Source: Nitrososphaerales archaeon (GTDB lineage: Archaea > Thermoproteota > Nitrososphaeria > Nitrososphaerales > CADDZS01). Taken from it: DNA of 61,338 bases. The translations under genes were made by a program, and so were the position numbers. Positions 26,103-34,704 of this stretch are shown here, piece by piece. Position 1 is the stretch's first letter; the number at the start of each line of letters is the position of its first letter. A model generated the notes under the pieces. The model did no database searches, was not told the DNA's origin, and saw only the letters and a list, made by a program, of their open reading frames with translations. The stretch covers positions 1 through 61,338 of the forward strand of contig JASHPQ010000159.1 in the NCBI GenBank assembly GCA_030037995.1, given 5' to 3'.

Positions 26103-26834
26103 TTGAACTGGAGCAGTGTGGAACAGATCTTCATCAAAGATCTGCAGGAGCTCAGCAAGAACCGGTATGTGTTTTATTCGATGCTGGTCCTCCCAGTGCT
26201 GCTCGTGAGCGTAACGATCCTGGATGTATACTCAGCAGTCAGCTCTACTCCGATCTCTCTTGCGGAAGTGACGATCCTGATCTCCACATTTTCCGAGATC
26301 ATCATCCTTATTCCCGCGATCATTAGCGTCCTAATAGGAGCGACCAGCGTAGTCATCGAAAAAAACAACAAAAGCCTGGAGCCCCTGCTGGCAACGCCCA
26401 TTACCGACAGCGAGCTCTTGATGGGGAAGGCACTGACTCCGTTCGTCCCCGCCGTCATCCTGGGCTTTTTGGCTTACGCGGCGATGATTACCGCGGTGGA
26501 TTATCTCACGTATCCGGTCTTCGGTGGATATATCCTGCCCACGCACACGATGCTCTACCAGATGTTCGTGATGGCACCGCTTGTCGCATTGTTCGGCACC
26601 TTTGTCGCGCTGTTTGTTTCGACGAAGATGAAGGACGTCCGTGCCGCCCAGCAGGTATCGACCCTCGCTGTCATGCCGCTTTTTATCATCCTGGTTATCG
26701 GGTCGCTCGCTCTCGCCTCCACTTTCTACTTGCTGGTCTTCATAACGATCATACTTGTTTTCGCCGTGGTGGGATTTGCGAGGCTGACGATCAAGCAGTT
26801 CAACCGTGAATCTATTCTCATCTCTTGGAAGTGA
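26103..26834 (+). CDS. ABC-2-type exporter permease
   Basis: 243 residues from a TTG start, with six hydrophobic segments and the typical N-terminal cytoplasmic helix (FIKDLQELSKNRYVF). The central segment EKNNKSLEPLLATPITDSEL is the conserved coupling region of ABC-2 permeases. It pairs with the ATPase immediately upstream. Substrate unknown; related pairs export sodium, drugs or surface components. Confidence 0.9.
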   Translation: MNWSSVEQIFIKDLQELSKNRYVFYSMLVLPVLLVSVTILDVYSAVSSTPISLAEVTILISTFSEIIILIPAIISVLIGATSVVIEKNNKSLEPLLATPITDSELLMGKALTPFVPAVILGFLAYAAMITAVDYLTYPVFGGYILPTHTMLYQMFVMAPLVALFGTFVALFVSTKMKDVRAAQQVSTLAVMPLFIILVIGSLALASTFYLLVFITIILVFAVVGFARLTIKQFNRESILISWK

Positions 26835-26841
26835 GATCTGA

Positions 26842-27549
26842 AAGACGAACGCGTTTGTTTCTTGGAGCGGGGGCAAGGACAGCTCGCTTGCCCTGAACGA
26901 AACTCTGAGGAGGGGTGACGTCACGGTGTTGGGACTATTGACAACTATTACGGCGGACTATGACAGAATCAGCATGCACGGCGTCCGCAGATCTCTCCTT
27001 AAACGACAGGCGTCTTCCACGGGACTGCCTCTGTTCGAAGTTCCCATTCCAAAGAATTCGACAAACGAGATCTACGAACGGGAGATCACATCTGTTTTGT
27101 CACGCCTCAAAAGGGATGAGTCCGTCTCCGCGGTCATCTTCGGTGACCTGTTCCTTCAAGACATCCGGGAATACCGAGAGAAACTGTTTTCCAAAGTTGG
27201 AATGGAATGCCTCTTTCCCATTTGGGGCAAAGACACGAAAGCACTGGCAAACAGTTTTATCGATGAAGGGTTTAAGGCAATTATTTGCACCATAGATCCG
27301 AAGAAAATTGCCGCCGAGTTTTGCGGTCGCGAATTCGATCGGGCATTTCTTTCTGAGATCCCTGCTGGGGTAGATCCGTGCGGAGAGAACGGTGAGTTTC
27401 ACACCTTCGTTTACGAGGGACCAATTTTCAAAAATCCGATCAAAGTAACCAGAGGAGAGATAGTCCAAAGGGACGGTTTTTACTTTGCCGATCTCATCCC
27501 GTTACAGAATGGTGAGGGCCGCGGCGAGGGCACCGTCCTCCGCGAGTAA
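26842..27549 (+). CDS. Dph6-like (diphthine-ammonia ligase) ATP-pyrophosphatase domain protein
   Basis: Belongs to the adenine-nucleotide alpha-hydrolase (PP-loop) family related to Dph6, which amidates diphthine on elongation factor 2. The PP-loop SWSGGKDSSLAL is encoded at about 26860-26895, upstream of the first canonical start (GTG 26926); the frame is open from a TGA at 26839-26841. Downstream features are typical: ISMHGVRRSLLKRQA, AVIFGDLFLQDIREYRE, PIWGKDTKALANSFI and GENGEFHTFVYEGPIF. No ATG, GTG or TTG lies between the stop and the motif, so an unusual start or a base error is implied. Its 3' end overlaps the convergent DUF4443-type gene by 48 bp. Confidence 0.85.
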   Translation, partial: KTNAFVSWSGGKDSSLALNETLRRGDVTVLGLLTTITADYDRISMHGVRRSLLKRQASSTGLPLFEVPIPKNSTNEIYEREITSVLSRLKRDESVSAVIFGDLFLQDIREYREKLFSKVGMECLFPIWGKDTKALANSFIDEGFKAIICTIDPKKIAAEFCGREFDRAFLSEIPAGVDPCGENGEFHTFVYEGPIFKNPIKVTRGEIVQRDGFYFADLIPLQNGEGRGEGTVLRE

Positions 27550-28137
27550 AAGCGAATCTGCTCCACTCACTATCACTACGTCTCCATTTTTTAGAGCGAA
27601 GCTACTCCTTATCGTGGTCCACGGCTCGGAAGGGCCCATAGCTTCGCAGTCTTCAGTTGCGCCGTCGGTTGGAATTAGGAACCTGCCCTCTGAATAAACG
27701 ACGGTGAGGGCTCCGGTAGCACCCGCCCTGATGGAGGCGTCCCTCTGCTCAAGGCCCTTCCTTACCTTCGCTTCCAGATCACGCACGATTACGTACCAAG
27801 AATATCTTCCAAGATCCAGCTCCTTTGCCTGGACGAAGGAGCTTTTTGGGATCGCCCGCGATATCGACTCGAACCTTCTCCTCCCCTTTTCAGTCAGCGC
27901 ACAGCCGCGAGAATCGACCGTAATGAGACCGGCGTCCTTCAGGCGGGCGATCAACGTTCTGACCTCTCCCTGTCCCAGGCCCGTGGTTTGCCCAAGCTTG
28001 AAACGCCCCAGGCTTGACTCAGAATTTCCGATTGCAAATAGCGCTTTCAGGACGTCTACCTCTCCGTACGAAACTCTCGGCCCTCGATAATCGGAGGTGA
28101 GGATCGCCTGGATCTGTTTTCTAAGCGGCTTTTCCAA
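27502..28137 (-). CDS. DUF4443-type protein with N-terminal winged helix
   Basis: 211 residues. Residues ~25-90 form a winged helix (LGQTTGLGQGEVRTLIARLK...GLITVDSRGCALTEKG). The C-terminal domain (residues ~100-205) with YSWYVIVRDLEAKVRKGLEQRD and GATGALTVVYSEGRFLIPTD is the archaeal DUF4443-like domain. The protein probably senses a small molecule and regulates transcription, but no target is known. It overlaps the 3' end of the Dph6-like gene by 48 bp in convergent orientation. Confidence 0.75.
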   Translation of the reverse strand: MEKPLRKQIQAILTSDYRGPRVSYGEVDVLKALFAIGNSESSLGRFKLGQTTGLGQGEVRTLIARLKDAGLITVDSRGCALTEKGRRRFESISRAIPKSSFVQAKELDLGRYSWYVIVRDLEAKVRKGLEQRDASIRAGATGALTVVYSEGRFLIPTDGATEDCEAMGPSEPWTTIRSSFALKNGDVVIVSGADSLLLAEDGALAAALTIL

Positions 28138-28208
28138 GATAGGATTTTTCCTCTCTTTTTTGTTGATTCTTCCTAGGAGACGTGATCTTGTCGGGGGATA
28201 TTCTCTTT

Positions 28209-29258
28209 TCAGTTAGCTGTTCTTTCATTCAAAGTATATGCGGCAGACTCTGGAAGCCTGTAATCCGGAAATAATTCGGGGTGCAGGAGAAACGCCATGA
28301 TCTCCAGCCCATCTACGAGCCGCGGTCCGGACCTGCTGAAATAAGCCGGACTGTCCAACACGTAGACCCTGCCGCTTTTGGCCGCTCGAATCTCGCTCCA
28401 CTTTGGTTTCGTGGTCAGAGTAGAAATCTCCGAAAGGGCCCTCTGGACATCGTACCCGCACACGGTGACGAAAATAACTTCCGGATCGGCTTCTAGAACT
28501 CTCTCCCACTCCACGACAGTCGATGGCTCTCCAAACCTTCCCAGGATCTCCCTACCTCCTGCGTAATCCACGAGCTCCGGCATCCAGTGCCCGGAGCAGT
28601 AGACGGGGTCAAGCCACTCCAGACAAAAGACCGAAGGCCTCTCAAATTGTGAGCTAGCGCACCTTTCTCTAACTTTATCGACGCGACTCTGGAGTTCGGA
28701 GACGATCTCTCGCGCTCTTTCGAGTTTTCCCGTTGCCTTGCCGACTCTCTCAACGTCGTCAATGACGTCTTCCAGATTGTGTGGCGTCAGTGAAAGAATT
28801 CTTGGTTTCGGATTAAGGTTGGCAATGGTTTTAGACACCTCCCGGAGAGGGGTCGCGCAAACCTCGCACAGCTCTTGCGTGATTATTAGATCGGGAGCCA
28901 GAGACTTCAGAAGTCGCTCATCGATCTCGTATACCGATTCACCCTTTGTCACCCGCTCCAGCACCGCATCGTCGATCGCCCTGCTGGTCATCTTCCTAGA
29001 ATCGAAGACGGATCGCATCACTACCGGTTTTGAACGGACCTCGGGAGGATAATCGCATTCGTGGGTGATCCCGACGAGTTTGTTAGCAAGGCCCAGAAGC
29101 GCCACGATCTCCGTCGCGCTGGGAAGCGTCGTAACTATTCTCTCGGCAAACCTCCCCTCAGAAGTCCCCTCTCTTGCACTGGAGGACGATGGCTTGTGTT
29201 CAAGATGTGATGGAGGATAGAGACTCAAATTCGCAGTTGTAATTAATTTAACCTGCAT
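28209..29258 (-). CDS. BtuF-like (cobalamin/Fe-siderophore class) substrate-binding protein
   Basis: From Met at 29258 the protein has 349 residues with the class III periplasmic-binding fold: RIVTTLPSATEIVALLG, GITHECDYPPEV, LLKSLAPDLIITQELCEVCA, then LDPVYCSGHWMPELVDYAGG and VDGLEIMAFLLHPELF. These are features of cobalamin-binding BtuF-like proteins. No signal peptide or lipobox is visible, only a 35-residue polar N-terminus, so localisation is unclear. The frame extends upstream but overlaps the preceding gene; 29258 is the natural start. It is the last gene of the four-gene minus-strand unit. Confidence 0.88.
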   Translation of the reverse strand: MQVKLITTANLSLYPPSHLEHKPSSSSAREGTSEGRFAERIVTTLPSATEIVALLGLANKLVGITHECDYPPEVRSKPVVMRSVFDSRKMTSRAIDDAVLERVTKGESVYEIDERLLKSLAPDLIITQELCEVCATPLREVSKTIANLNPKPRILSLTPHNLEDVIDDVERVGKATGKLERAREIVSELQSRVDKVRERCASSQFERPSVFCLEWLDPVYCSGHWMPELVDYAGGREILGRFGEPSTVVEWERVLEADPEVIFVTVCGYDVQRALSEISTLTTKPKWSEIRAAKSGRVYVLDSPAYFSRSGPRLVDGLEIMAFLLHPELFPDYRLPESAAYTLNERTAN

Positions 29259-29286
29259 TTTCTTAAGCGTTTGATCTCTGAGCAAT

Positions 29287-30282
29287 CTAGATAGGATACT
29301 CGCCACAGGTCGTGCAGAAGTTTGCCGAATCCGCCGCGTTGGAATGGCACGCTGGACAGGTTCGCCTGGTTGAATCAAAAAAGGGCGGCCCGAAGATTCT
29401 TCGGTAGATCTCATAGTAGTGAAGCTGCTCCTTGTCCCGGATTCTGACTTGATCTTTCTCAAGATACATCCTTTTCTTGTCGTCGAATTCGGAGGCCCCG
29501 ATCTTGTTCGAATAAATCTGCGGCAAAATAGTTGTACCCGATCCGAACTCTATCGGGGTCTTCTTTCTCCAGACAATATCTGGAGGAAGCATCTCCTCGA
29601 AGGCTTTCCTCAGGATGAATTTTCCGAATACGACCCCAGCTCCCTCTTTGCTATTTCTCACGAGAAATTCGAACGGGATTTCGCTGGTAGCAAATTCCTT
29701 CACTCTTCGATCTAGGAAGGGAAGGAGGGCTTCGATTCCCAAAGACGATGCGAGCGAGATGGAGGAAAAGTGCATTACCTCCCAAAGATGATGGAGCTTT
29801 GCAAGGGCCTCCTCCTTCGCAAGGCTGTTCACGAAACTGTACCCGGCAAAGAGTTCGTCCGCAGCGTCACCTGTGAGTACTCTCGAGAAGCCGTCGGATT
29901 TAGCTTTCATTAATCCTAGATAAATTGCAACGCTGTTTCTGATCTCCATGGGATCAAAGGACCGGAGCACTCTGATCACGTCAGACAAGGATTCCTCCAC
30001 GTCGTCCAAGCTCGCCTCGATCACTTCCTGTTTCATGCCTAGTTTCTGGGAGATCATTTTGGAGTAAAGGAGATCCGGTGCCGGGTAGTCCTTTAGTATC
30101 ACCGTGAATGCGCGAAGGATTGGATTGAACGTCGAAGCGACTGCGGCAATTATGCTGGTGTCGAGGCCGCCGGATAATAAAATAGAATCTCCATGGGAAG
30201 CGTAAACAGCTTCAACAATCAGTCTTCTGAGTGCGGCCGCACAACGTTCGAACCCCTCTTCTTGGCTCAAACTGGAGTGCAT
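29287..30282 (-). CDS. Asparagine-synthase-like protein lacking glutaminase domain, with C-terminal zinc ribbon
   Basis: The PP-loop ILLSGGLDTSIIAAV and the later VLTGDAADELFAGYSF and LPFLDRRVKEFA are hallmarks of the AsnB synthetase domain. The N-terminal class II glutaminase half is absent: the PP-loop comes about 40 residues after the start. The last 25 residues hold a CPAC...CTTC zinc ribbon. Without the glutaminase it may use free ammonia or a partner, or make a different amide. It sits between the DUF4430 and BtuF-like genes, overlapping the former by 16 bp, which ties it to that operon. Start at 30282 is preferred to 30321. Confidence 0.82.
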   Translation of the reverse strand: MHSSLSQEEGFERCAAALRRLIVEAVYASHGDSILLSGGLDTSIIAAVASTFNPILRAFTVILKDYPAPDLLYSKMISQKLGMKQEVIEASLDDVEESLSDVIRVLRSFDPMEIRNSVAIYLGLMKAKSDGFSRVLTGDAADELFAGYSFVNSLAKEEALAKLHHLWEVMHFSSISLASSLGIEALLPFLDRRVKEFATSEIPFEFLVRNSKEGAGVVFGKFILRKAFEEMLPPDIVWRKKTPIEFGSGTTILPQIYSNKIGASEFDDKKRMYLEKDQVRIRDKEQLHYYEIYRRIFGPPFFDSTRRTCPACHSNAADSANFCTTCGEYPI

Positions 30283-30779
30283 GTGGGAAGGCCCGCCGGG
30301 GTAGAGCCGCATAAGGTCCAAGCAAACACGGTGGAATCGTTTGTAATCGCCATTTCATCCGGACCGACGGGGGCAATTTGCCAGGGAGAAGTGGTATTCT
30401 TTGTGTAGATCCATATCCACCAATAAATCGTAGAGGTCATCTGGACACCCTCGATTCCGGTGACAAAGTGCGATCCAAATTCGCAGCAAGTTGAATTCAC
30501 GTTGCCGTTGGTGGCTATGATTGTGGCCGTGTAAAGGTTGGAACCCGGAGGAACTAGAGTATCGTTGTACCACTTCCAAGTGTTATTTCCAAATCCGATC
30601 ACAAGATCGGTAGTGTAATCCACCTTAAGGGCCTTCAGCTGTTGAACGTACGTCGAGTTCAAAGAGGAGGCCTGACTGTATTGATAGTAATACAAGACAG
30701 CCACGCCTGACACAATTACTAGCAAAGCTACCAAAACGACAATTACCATGTAGAGACTCCGAGATTGTCTTGCTGCCAA
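30267..30779 (-). CDS. Membrane-anchored DUF4430 (transcobalamin-like) protein
   Basis: 170 residues with an N-terminal anchor helix (10-32) and an ectodomain. The segment TGIEGVQMTSTIYWWIWIYT followed by a later TVFAWTL fits the DUF4430 domain, known from the C-terminal domain of transcobalamin and intrinsic factor and from bacterial proteins next to cobalamin ECF transporters. A TTG start at 30779 directly follows the end of the ECF gene. The domain is judged from pattern, not from search. It could present the ligand to the S component. Confidence 0.65.
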   Translation of the reverse strand: MAARQSRSLYMVIVVLVALLVIVSGVAVLYYYQYSQASSLNSTYVQQLKALKVDYTTDLVIGFGNNTWKWYNDTLVPPGSNLYTATIIATNGNVNSTCCEFGSHFVTGIEGVQMTSTIYWWIWIYTKNTTSPWQIAPVGPDEMAITNDSTVFAWTLCGSTPAGLPTCTPV

Positions 30780-31388
30780 CTAGATCGTTCCTCCGATATG
30801 TTGACCTGGAACCTCAGTGGCCACTCCTTTCTGAACTTTGAATCTTCCAGAGTTACGCCGAAGATAGACAATTACGAGCGGAGCGAGTGTAGAACCCAGA
30901 ACGAAATCGCTTACCTCGTGAGCGATGTTGAAGCCCCCGACATAACCGACGATCTCAAAGCCCAAAAGTGTGACTAGATTTCTCGCTCCCGCGATGAGGC
31001 CGGTGGCGATGTTTGTCTCGAAATCCCAGATGAACGCGCATATCGCAAGAATGGCACCGAAAAACAAGTTCTCAACCGCGACCGGTGAAACGTCGTCAAA
31101 CGCCCAGATTCTGGATGCAAAGTATCCCGCTGCGGCAAAGAGCAGTTCTCCTCCCACCAGGAAGGGAACTATCGGAAGGAAAAATCCAAAGGGCGTGACG
31201 ATGCTCCAAATGAGCTCCGACAGAACAGCAATCGATGCTCCGATCCTGAATCCGAAAACAAACGAAGAAGAAAACACGAGCGTATCCATGAGCTTGACAT
31301 TTAGAGCAGGTGCCAGTGCATAATCTGTGGCTATTATCAACGAAGTGAAAATCGCGATTACGGCTATCTTCTTCGAGGAAGATTGCAT
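30780..31388 (-). CDS. ECF transporter S-component-like membrane protein
   Basis: 202 residues with about six transmembrane helices. The N-terminus (KIAVIAIFTSLIIATDYALA) and the loop GFRIGASIAVLSELIWSI are typical of ECF S components, which bind a vitamin and are pushed through the membrane by a shared T component plus two ATPases. The T/A genes are not in the window. A TATA-like run (GCTTTAAGGA on the minus strand) at ~31412-31421 marks the operon promoter. Substrate inferred as cobalamin or a related corrinoid from its neighbours. Confidence 0.72.
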   Translation of the reverse strand: MQSSSKKIAVIAIFTSLIIATDYALAPALNVKLMDTLVFSSSFVFGFRIGASIAVLSELIWSIVTPFGFFLPIVPFLVGGELLFAAAGYFASRIWAFDDVSPVAVENLFFGAILAICAFIWDFETNIATGLIAGARNLVTLLGFEIVGYVGGFNIAHEVSDFVLGSTLAPLVIVYLRRNSGRFKVQKGVATEVPGQHIGGTI

Positions 31389-31541
31389 AGCTGTCTGGCT
31401 AATCCAGCCATGTCCTTAAAGCTTTCGATGGGAGGTCTGAAGCAAAATGAACGGAAGATAAAAAGAAAAATCGAAGGGAGGAGAGAATACCTCTCTTTCT
31501 CGCTCTTCCCCAGATGAACTTCGTAGAGTGTGCTATTTTGT

Positions 31542-32357
31542 CTAACTGAGTAGGTACACTACCTGCACTTGAACGCTGTATTGGGTCTGTCCGGGCGAAA
31601 TGGGGACGTTGTAATTTATCGTGGATGCGGAAACGGTCGCCGCCATCGTGAAGTAACTGCCGTTGCCGTAGTATGGCTGAGGGTAGTTGTTCCCCACTAT
31701 CGTAACGCTTTGAATTCCGACGATGCTCACGCCTTCAGATTGCGCGGTCAGAAGAGCCGTCTGGTTCGCGCTTGATACGGCATCCTTGAGAGCCTGGTTT
31801 TGAAGCTCGTTTTGCAACGTGTTAGAGAGCACGTACTGAATGCTCTGGATCTGGTTTGCTCCTGCATTCACGGCGGCATTTATCACGGCGTCGAGCTTCG
31901 CGACGTTACTTCCCTGCAATGTGATCTGGATGTCATTACTGGCCTGGTACCCGTTGATTAAGTTGGAACCCGGCGAGTAAGTGGGGTTGAAGTTGAAATT
32001 TGTCGTTTGCACTTCGCTGCTGTTGATTCCCACGTTCGTTTCAATGGCGTTTATCGCGGTGGTCATGCTGGCGCTGTTTTGCAAGAGGACCAGGGTGGCG
32101 TTGGGCCCGGAGGTCGTGACTCCAAGTACAATCTGGATTTCATCCGGCACCGCGCTTGCGACTCCCGTTCCAGTGACCGTTATTGTCGAGGGTGTTGCAC
32201 TGCTAACTACCTGTTGCGTGTTTCCGGTATCTGCTTGGGAGGACTTCGCCATCGTGGCTGAATATGCCACGACTCCCAAGAAGGCGATCGCGAGGACCGC
32301 GATTACCAGAGACACTCCCACTATTCTACCCGATATCTGACTGTTGTTGCTGCTCAT
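31542..32357 (-). CDS. SIMPL (DUF541) domain protein, membrane-anchored
   Basis: 271 residues with one N-terminal anchor helix (about 12-33) and an extracellular SIMPL domain: TITVTGTGVASAVPDEIQIV at its start, then ATLVLLQNSASMTTAINAIE, NGYQASNDIQITL and LKDAVSSANQTALLTAQSEG. SIMPL proteins form oligomeric rings; their role is unclear. Numerous sequons suggest N-glycosylation. Confidence 0.88.
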   Translation of the reverse strand: MSSNNSQISGRIVGVSLVIAVLAIAFLGVVAYSATMAKSSQADTGNTQQVVSSATPSTITVTGTGVASAVPDEIQIVLGVTTSGPNATLVLLQNSASMTTAINAIETNVGINSSEVQTTNFNFNPTYSPGSNLINGYQASNDIQITLQGSNVAKLDAVINAAVNAGANQIQSIQYVLSNTLQNELQNQALKDAVSSANQTALLTAQSEGVSIVGIQSVTIVGNNYPQPYYGNGSYFTMAATVSASTINYNVPISPGQTQYSVQVQVVYLLS

Positions 32358-32494
32358 GGCCCGGAATGAACTGTCGCTCTCGATATAGTTCTAGGGTAAA
32401 GAACGAGGGACTTGGGAGACAGAACAGCACCTCAATCGGAGAAAACAGATAGTACGGAAGCATTAATTGTCATCTCCGTCCAACAGGTACTCTC

Positions 32495-32788
32495 ATGGTC
32501 AGGACTTGGGTCTCTGGAGGCCAGAACTCGGAGGTGGTGGACAAGCTCCGAAGAGAGATAGCGGCTCTTGAGGCTGAGAGAGACAAATTAATCGATTCTA
32601 ACAAATCGAAGGTGTTTCAGTGGGTTTCCAGTGCGATCACGGCGGGAACCATACCGGATGGAAACCTGACAAAGGAAGTGAAGGAGATAATATCGGAGTA
32701 CGAGTCCCTCACTCAGACGCTCTTTGACAAGGAAGTGCTTCTTTCGGAGAGGATGGACGAGCAGACTAAATTTGACTCCCTCGGATGA
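32495..32788 (+). CDS. Small coiled-coil protein
   Basis: 97 residues from ATG. Residues ~13-35 and ~60-90 are heptad-rich (VVDKLRREIAALEAERDKL and VKEIISEYESLTQTLFDKEV). A TATA-like CATTAATTG lies about 30 bp upstream, implying a nearly leaderless message. The gene precedes the ABC exporter genes by 31 bp and may be co-transcribed. No family recognised. Confidence 0.55.
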   Translation: MVRTWVSGGQNSEVVDKLRREIAALEAERDKLIDSNKSKVFQWVSSAITAGTIPDGNLTKEVKEIISEYESLTQTLFDKEVLLSERMDEQTKFDSLG

Positions 32789-32819
32789 TTTTTTCATTTC
32801 CCTTTTTTGTGAGGAATGA

Positions 32820-33794
32820 GTGACAAAAAGCACGGACGAGGCGATCATTTCCGAGGGCTTATCGAAATACTACGGACAAGTCAGGGCGGTGGATGATGTT
32901 TCCTTTGCCGTAAAGCGTGGAGAAATCTTCGGCTTTCTCGGCCTCAACGGTGCGGGCAAATCCACCACCATCAAGGTGCTTTCGACGCTAGTTCCGCCGA
33001 CGCGAGGAAGTGCCACGGTCGTCGGATACGACATTGCAAAGGACGGTTTTGAGATCCGCAAGAGGATAGGCGTGGTGCAACAACAGGAGAGCTATGACAG
33101 GAATCTTACGGTCACTGCCTCTCTTCGCCTGTACGCCTCGCTCTGGAACGTCGACAACGACGAGGCGTCAATGAGGATAAACTTCTTGGTGGAAAAGTTC
33201 GGTCTAAAAGATAGTCTAAACAGGAAAATTCGTTGGCTATCGTTCGGGCTTCGCCGCCGACTTCAGGTGGCGCGCGAATTCCTCCACGATGCCGAGCTTT
33301 TGATATTGGATGAACCCACCGTGGGTATGGATGTTCTCGCGAGGCATATGTTCCTTGAATTTTGCAGAGAACAAGCCGCGAAGGGTAAAACGATATTTTA
33401 CACCACGCACATCGTATCAGAAGCGGAATACATCTGCGATCGAATCGCCCTAATTCACCATGGCAAGATCATCGCGCTTGATTCTCCGGAGGAGCTCAAG
33501 AAAAAGTATACTGATATGAAAGGTGTCTCGGTAATTTTGAGAAAAAATTCAGACGTGCAAGCCTTTTTTATGGCACTGGATGCCGTCTCCAAAAATTTGC
33601 AGAAGAAGGAGATTGTGAACGGGAGCAACGAGATCCGTATCGTCTCCCAAGATCCCTTTCGGCTCGTTTCCGACCTCTCGGAGCTGCTCCAGTCTCAAAG
33701 ATTCGAAGTCGAATCGATTTCCGTTACGGGGCCGTCGCTTGAAGAAGTCATTGTCAGACTGCTCGGCGACTCACAAATCAAAGGGGAGATCTAA
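32820..33794 (+). CDS. ABC exporter ATP-binding subunit with atypical signature
   Basis: A 324-residue DrrA/NatA-like ATPase. Walker A is GLNGAGKST, Q-loop GVVQQQESYDRNLTV, Walker B LLILDEPTVGMD, and the switch His is in FYTTHIVSEAE. The signature is LSFGLRRRLQVARE, with Phe replacing the first Gly of LSGG, an uncommon variant. The C-terminal ~90 residues form the regulatory domain. Start is GTG at 32820. The permease gene follows 10 bp downstream. Confidence 0.93.
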   Translation: MTKSTDEAIISEGLSKYYGQVRAVDDVSFAVKRGEIFGFLGLNGAGKSTTIKVLSTLVPPTRGSATVVGYDIAKDGFEIRKRIGVVQQQESYDRNLTVTASLRLYASLWNVDNDEASMRINFLVEKFGLKDSLNRKIRWLSFGLRRRLQVAREFLHDAELLILDEPTVGMDVLARHMFLEFCREQAAKGKTIFYTTHIVSEAEYICDRIALIHHGKIIALDSPEELKKKYTDMKGVSVILRKNSDVQAFFMALDAVSKNLQKKEIVNGSNEIRIVSQDPFRLVSDLSELLQSQRFEVESISVTGPSLEEVIVRLLGDSQIKGEI

Positions 33795-33804
33795 AAGAAA
33801 ACCC

Positions 33805-34569
33805 ATGGGAAACTACTCCGCCCCGAGCAATGTCGTCCGGCTCGCGAGGAGAAACTTCAGGGCCTCGCTTGACCGGGAGTTTCTAGTAATTCAGCTCGTC
33901 CTGCCGCTCTTCTTCATCTTCGTCGCGGGCTTTGGGTACACGCTGATTATTCCCAGAGTGGAAGGCATCTCGTACGAGACCTTCCTTGCAACCGGAGCGG
34001 TTGCGATGACGGTAATGTCCTCAAGCATGCTCTCGGGCACGATGATCTGGTTTGACCGGCACTTTGGCATGTTCGAGCAGATCCTGATGGGGCCCTTCAC
34101 CAGACTCCAGTACGTCATCAGCGTTGCCCTGACCATAGTTCTGACAGGAATCATGAGTTCGGCGTTAGTCTTTCTCGTGTCGATCCTTGTTTCGCCAGGA
34201 TTGATTTTGAATGCCCGTTCCATCTTGGAGCTGTTCGGATCCTTGATTTTGGGGTCGTTGTTTTTCGGGGGCTTTGGGATCGTCGTTTCACTGAGGGTGA
34301 AATCCAGCGAGGCGCTTGCGGCGACGATGAACCTCATGTTTTTCGTGTTTACTTTCCTGAGCTCCGTATTTTATCCGAGCTACAGCAAGTACCTCGTTCT
34401 CAGATTGATCTTCCAGATCAATCCGCTGACTTACGTTGCGGATCTGGTGAGGAACTCGCTCGTGGGCATACCGGGCTTCGACATTCCGCTGGAGCTGGGG
34501 GCACTGGTAGTGGAAAGCTTCCTTTTGGTCTACCTCGCGTCTCTTGCCATTGACAGGATCGAGCTTTGA
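33805..34569 (+). CDS. ABC-2-type exporter permease
   Basis: From ATG 33805, 254 residues with six transmembrane helices and the typical ABC-2 elements: cytoplasmic start VVRLARRNFRASLDREF, coupling helix FGMFEQILMGPFTRLQYV, and the C-terminal QINPLTYVADLVRNSLVG. It pairs with the upstream ATPase (DrrAB-like). The repeat-rich surface protein gene lies 135 bp further in the same direction, so this exporter is a candidate for a surface-component or lipid transporter. Confidence 0.92.
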   Translation: MGNYSAPSNVVRLARRNFRASLDREFLVIQLVLPLFFIFVAGFGYTLIIPRVEGISYETFLATGAVAMTVMSSSMLSGTMIWFDRHFGMFEQILMGPFTRLQYVISVALTIVLTGIMSSALVFLVSILVSPGLILNARSILELFGSLILGSLFFGGFGIVVSLRVKSSEALAATMNLMFFVFTFLSSVFYPSYSKYLVLRLIFQINPLTYVADLVRNSLVGIPGFDIPLELGALVVESFLLVYLASLAIDRIEL

Positions 34570-34704
34570 AAATGAATAGCCTCTTCAGACCCAGGCAAGA
34601 AAGTATTGTCGTAAGTGTGAGTTTGGGCCTGCGAATGGTCTCCCAAAACGGAGATTGGAGAAAAGAAATTAGTTTTTATCTCAATAGGAAGTTATCAAGA
34701 ACCA

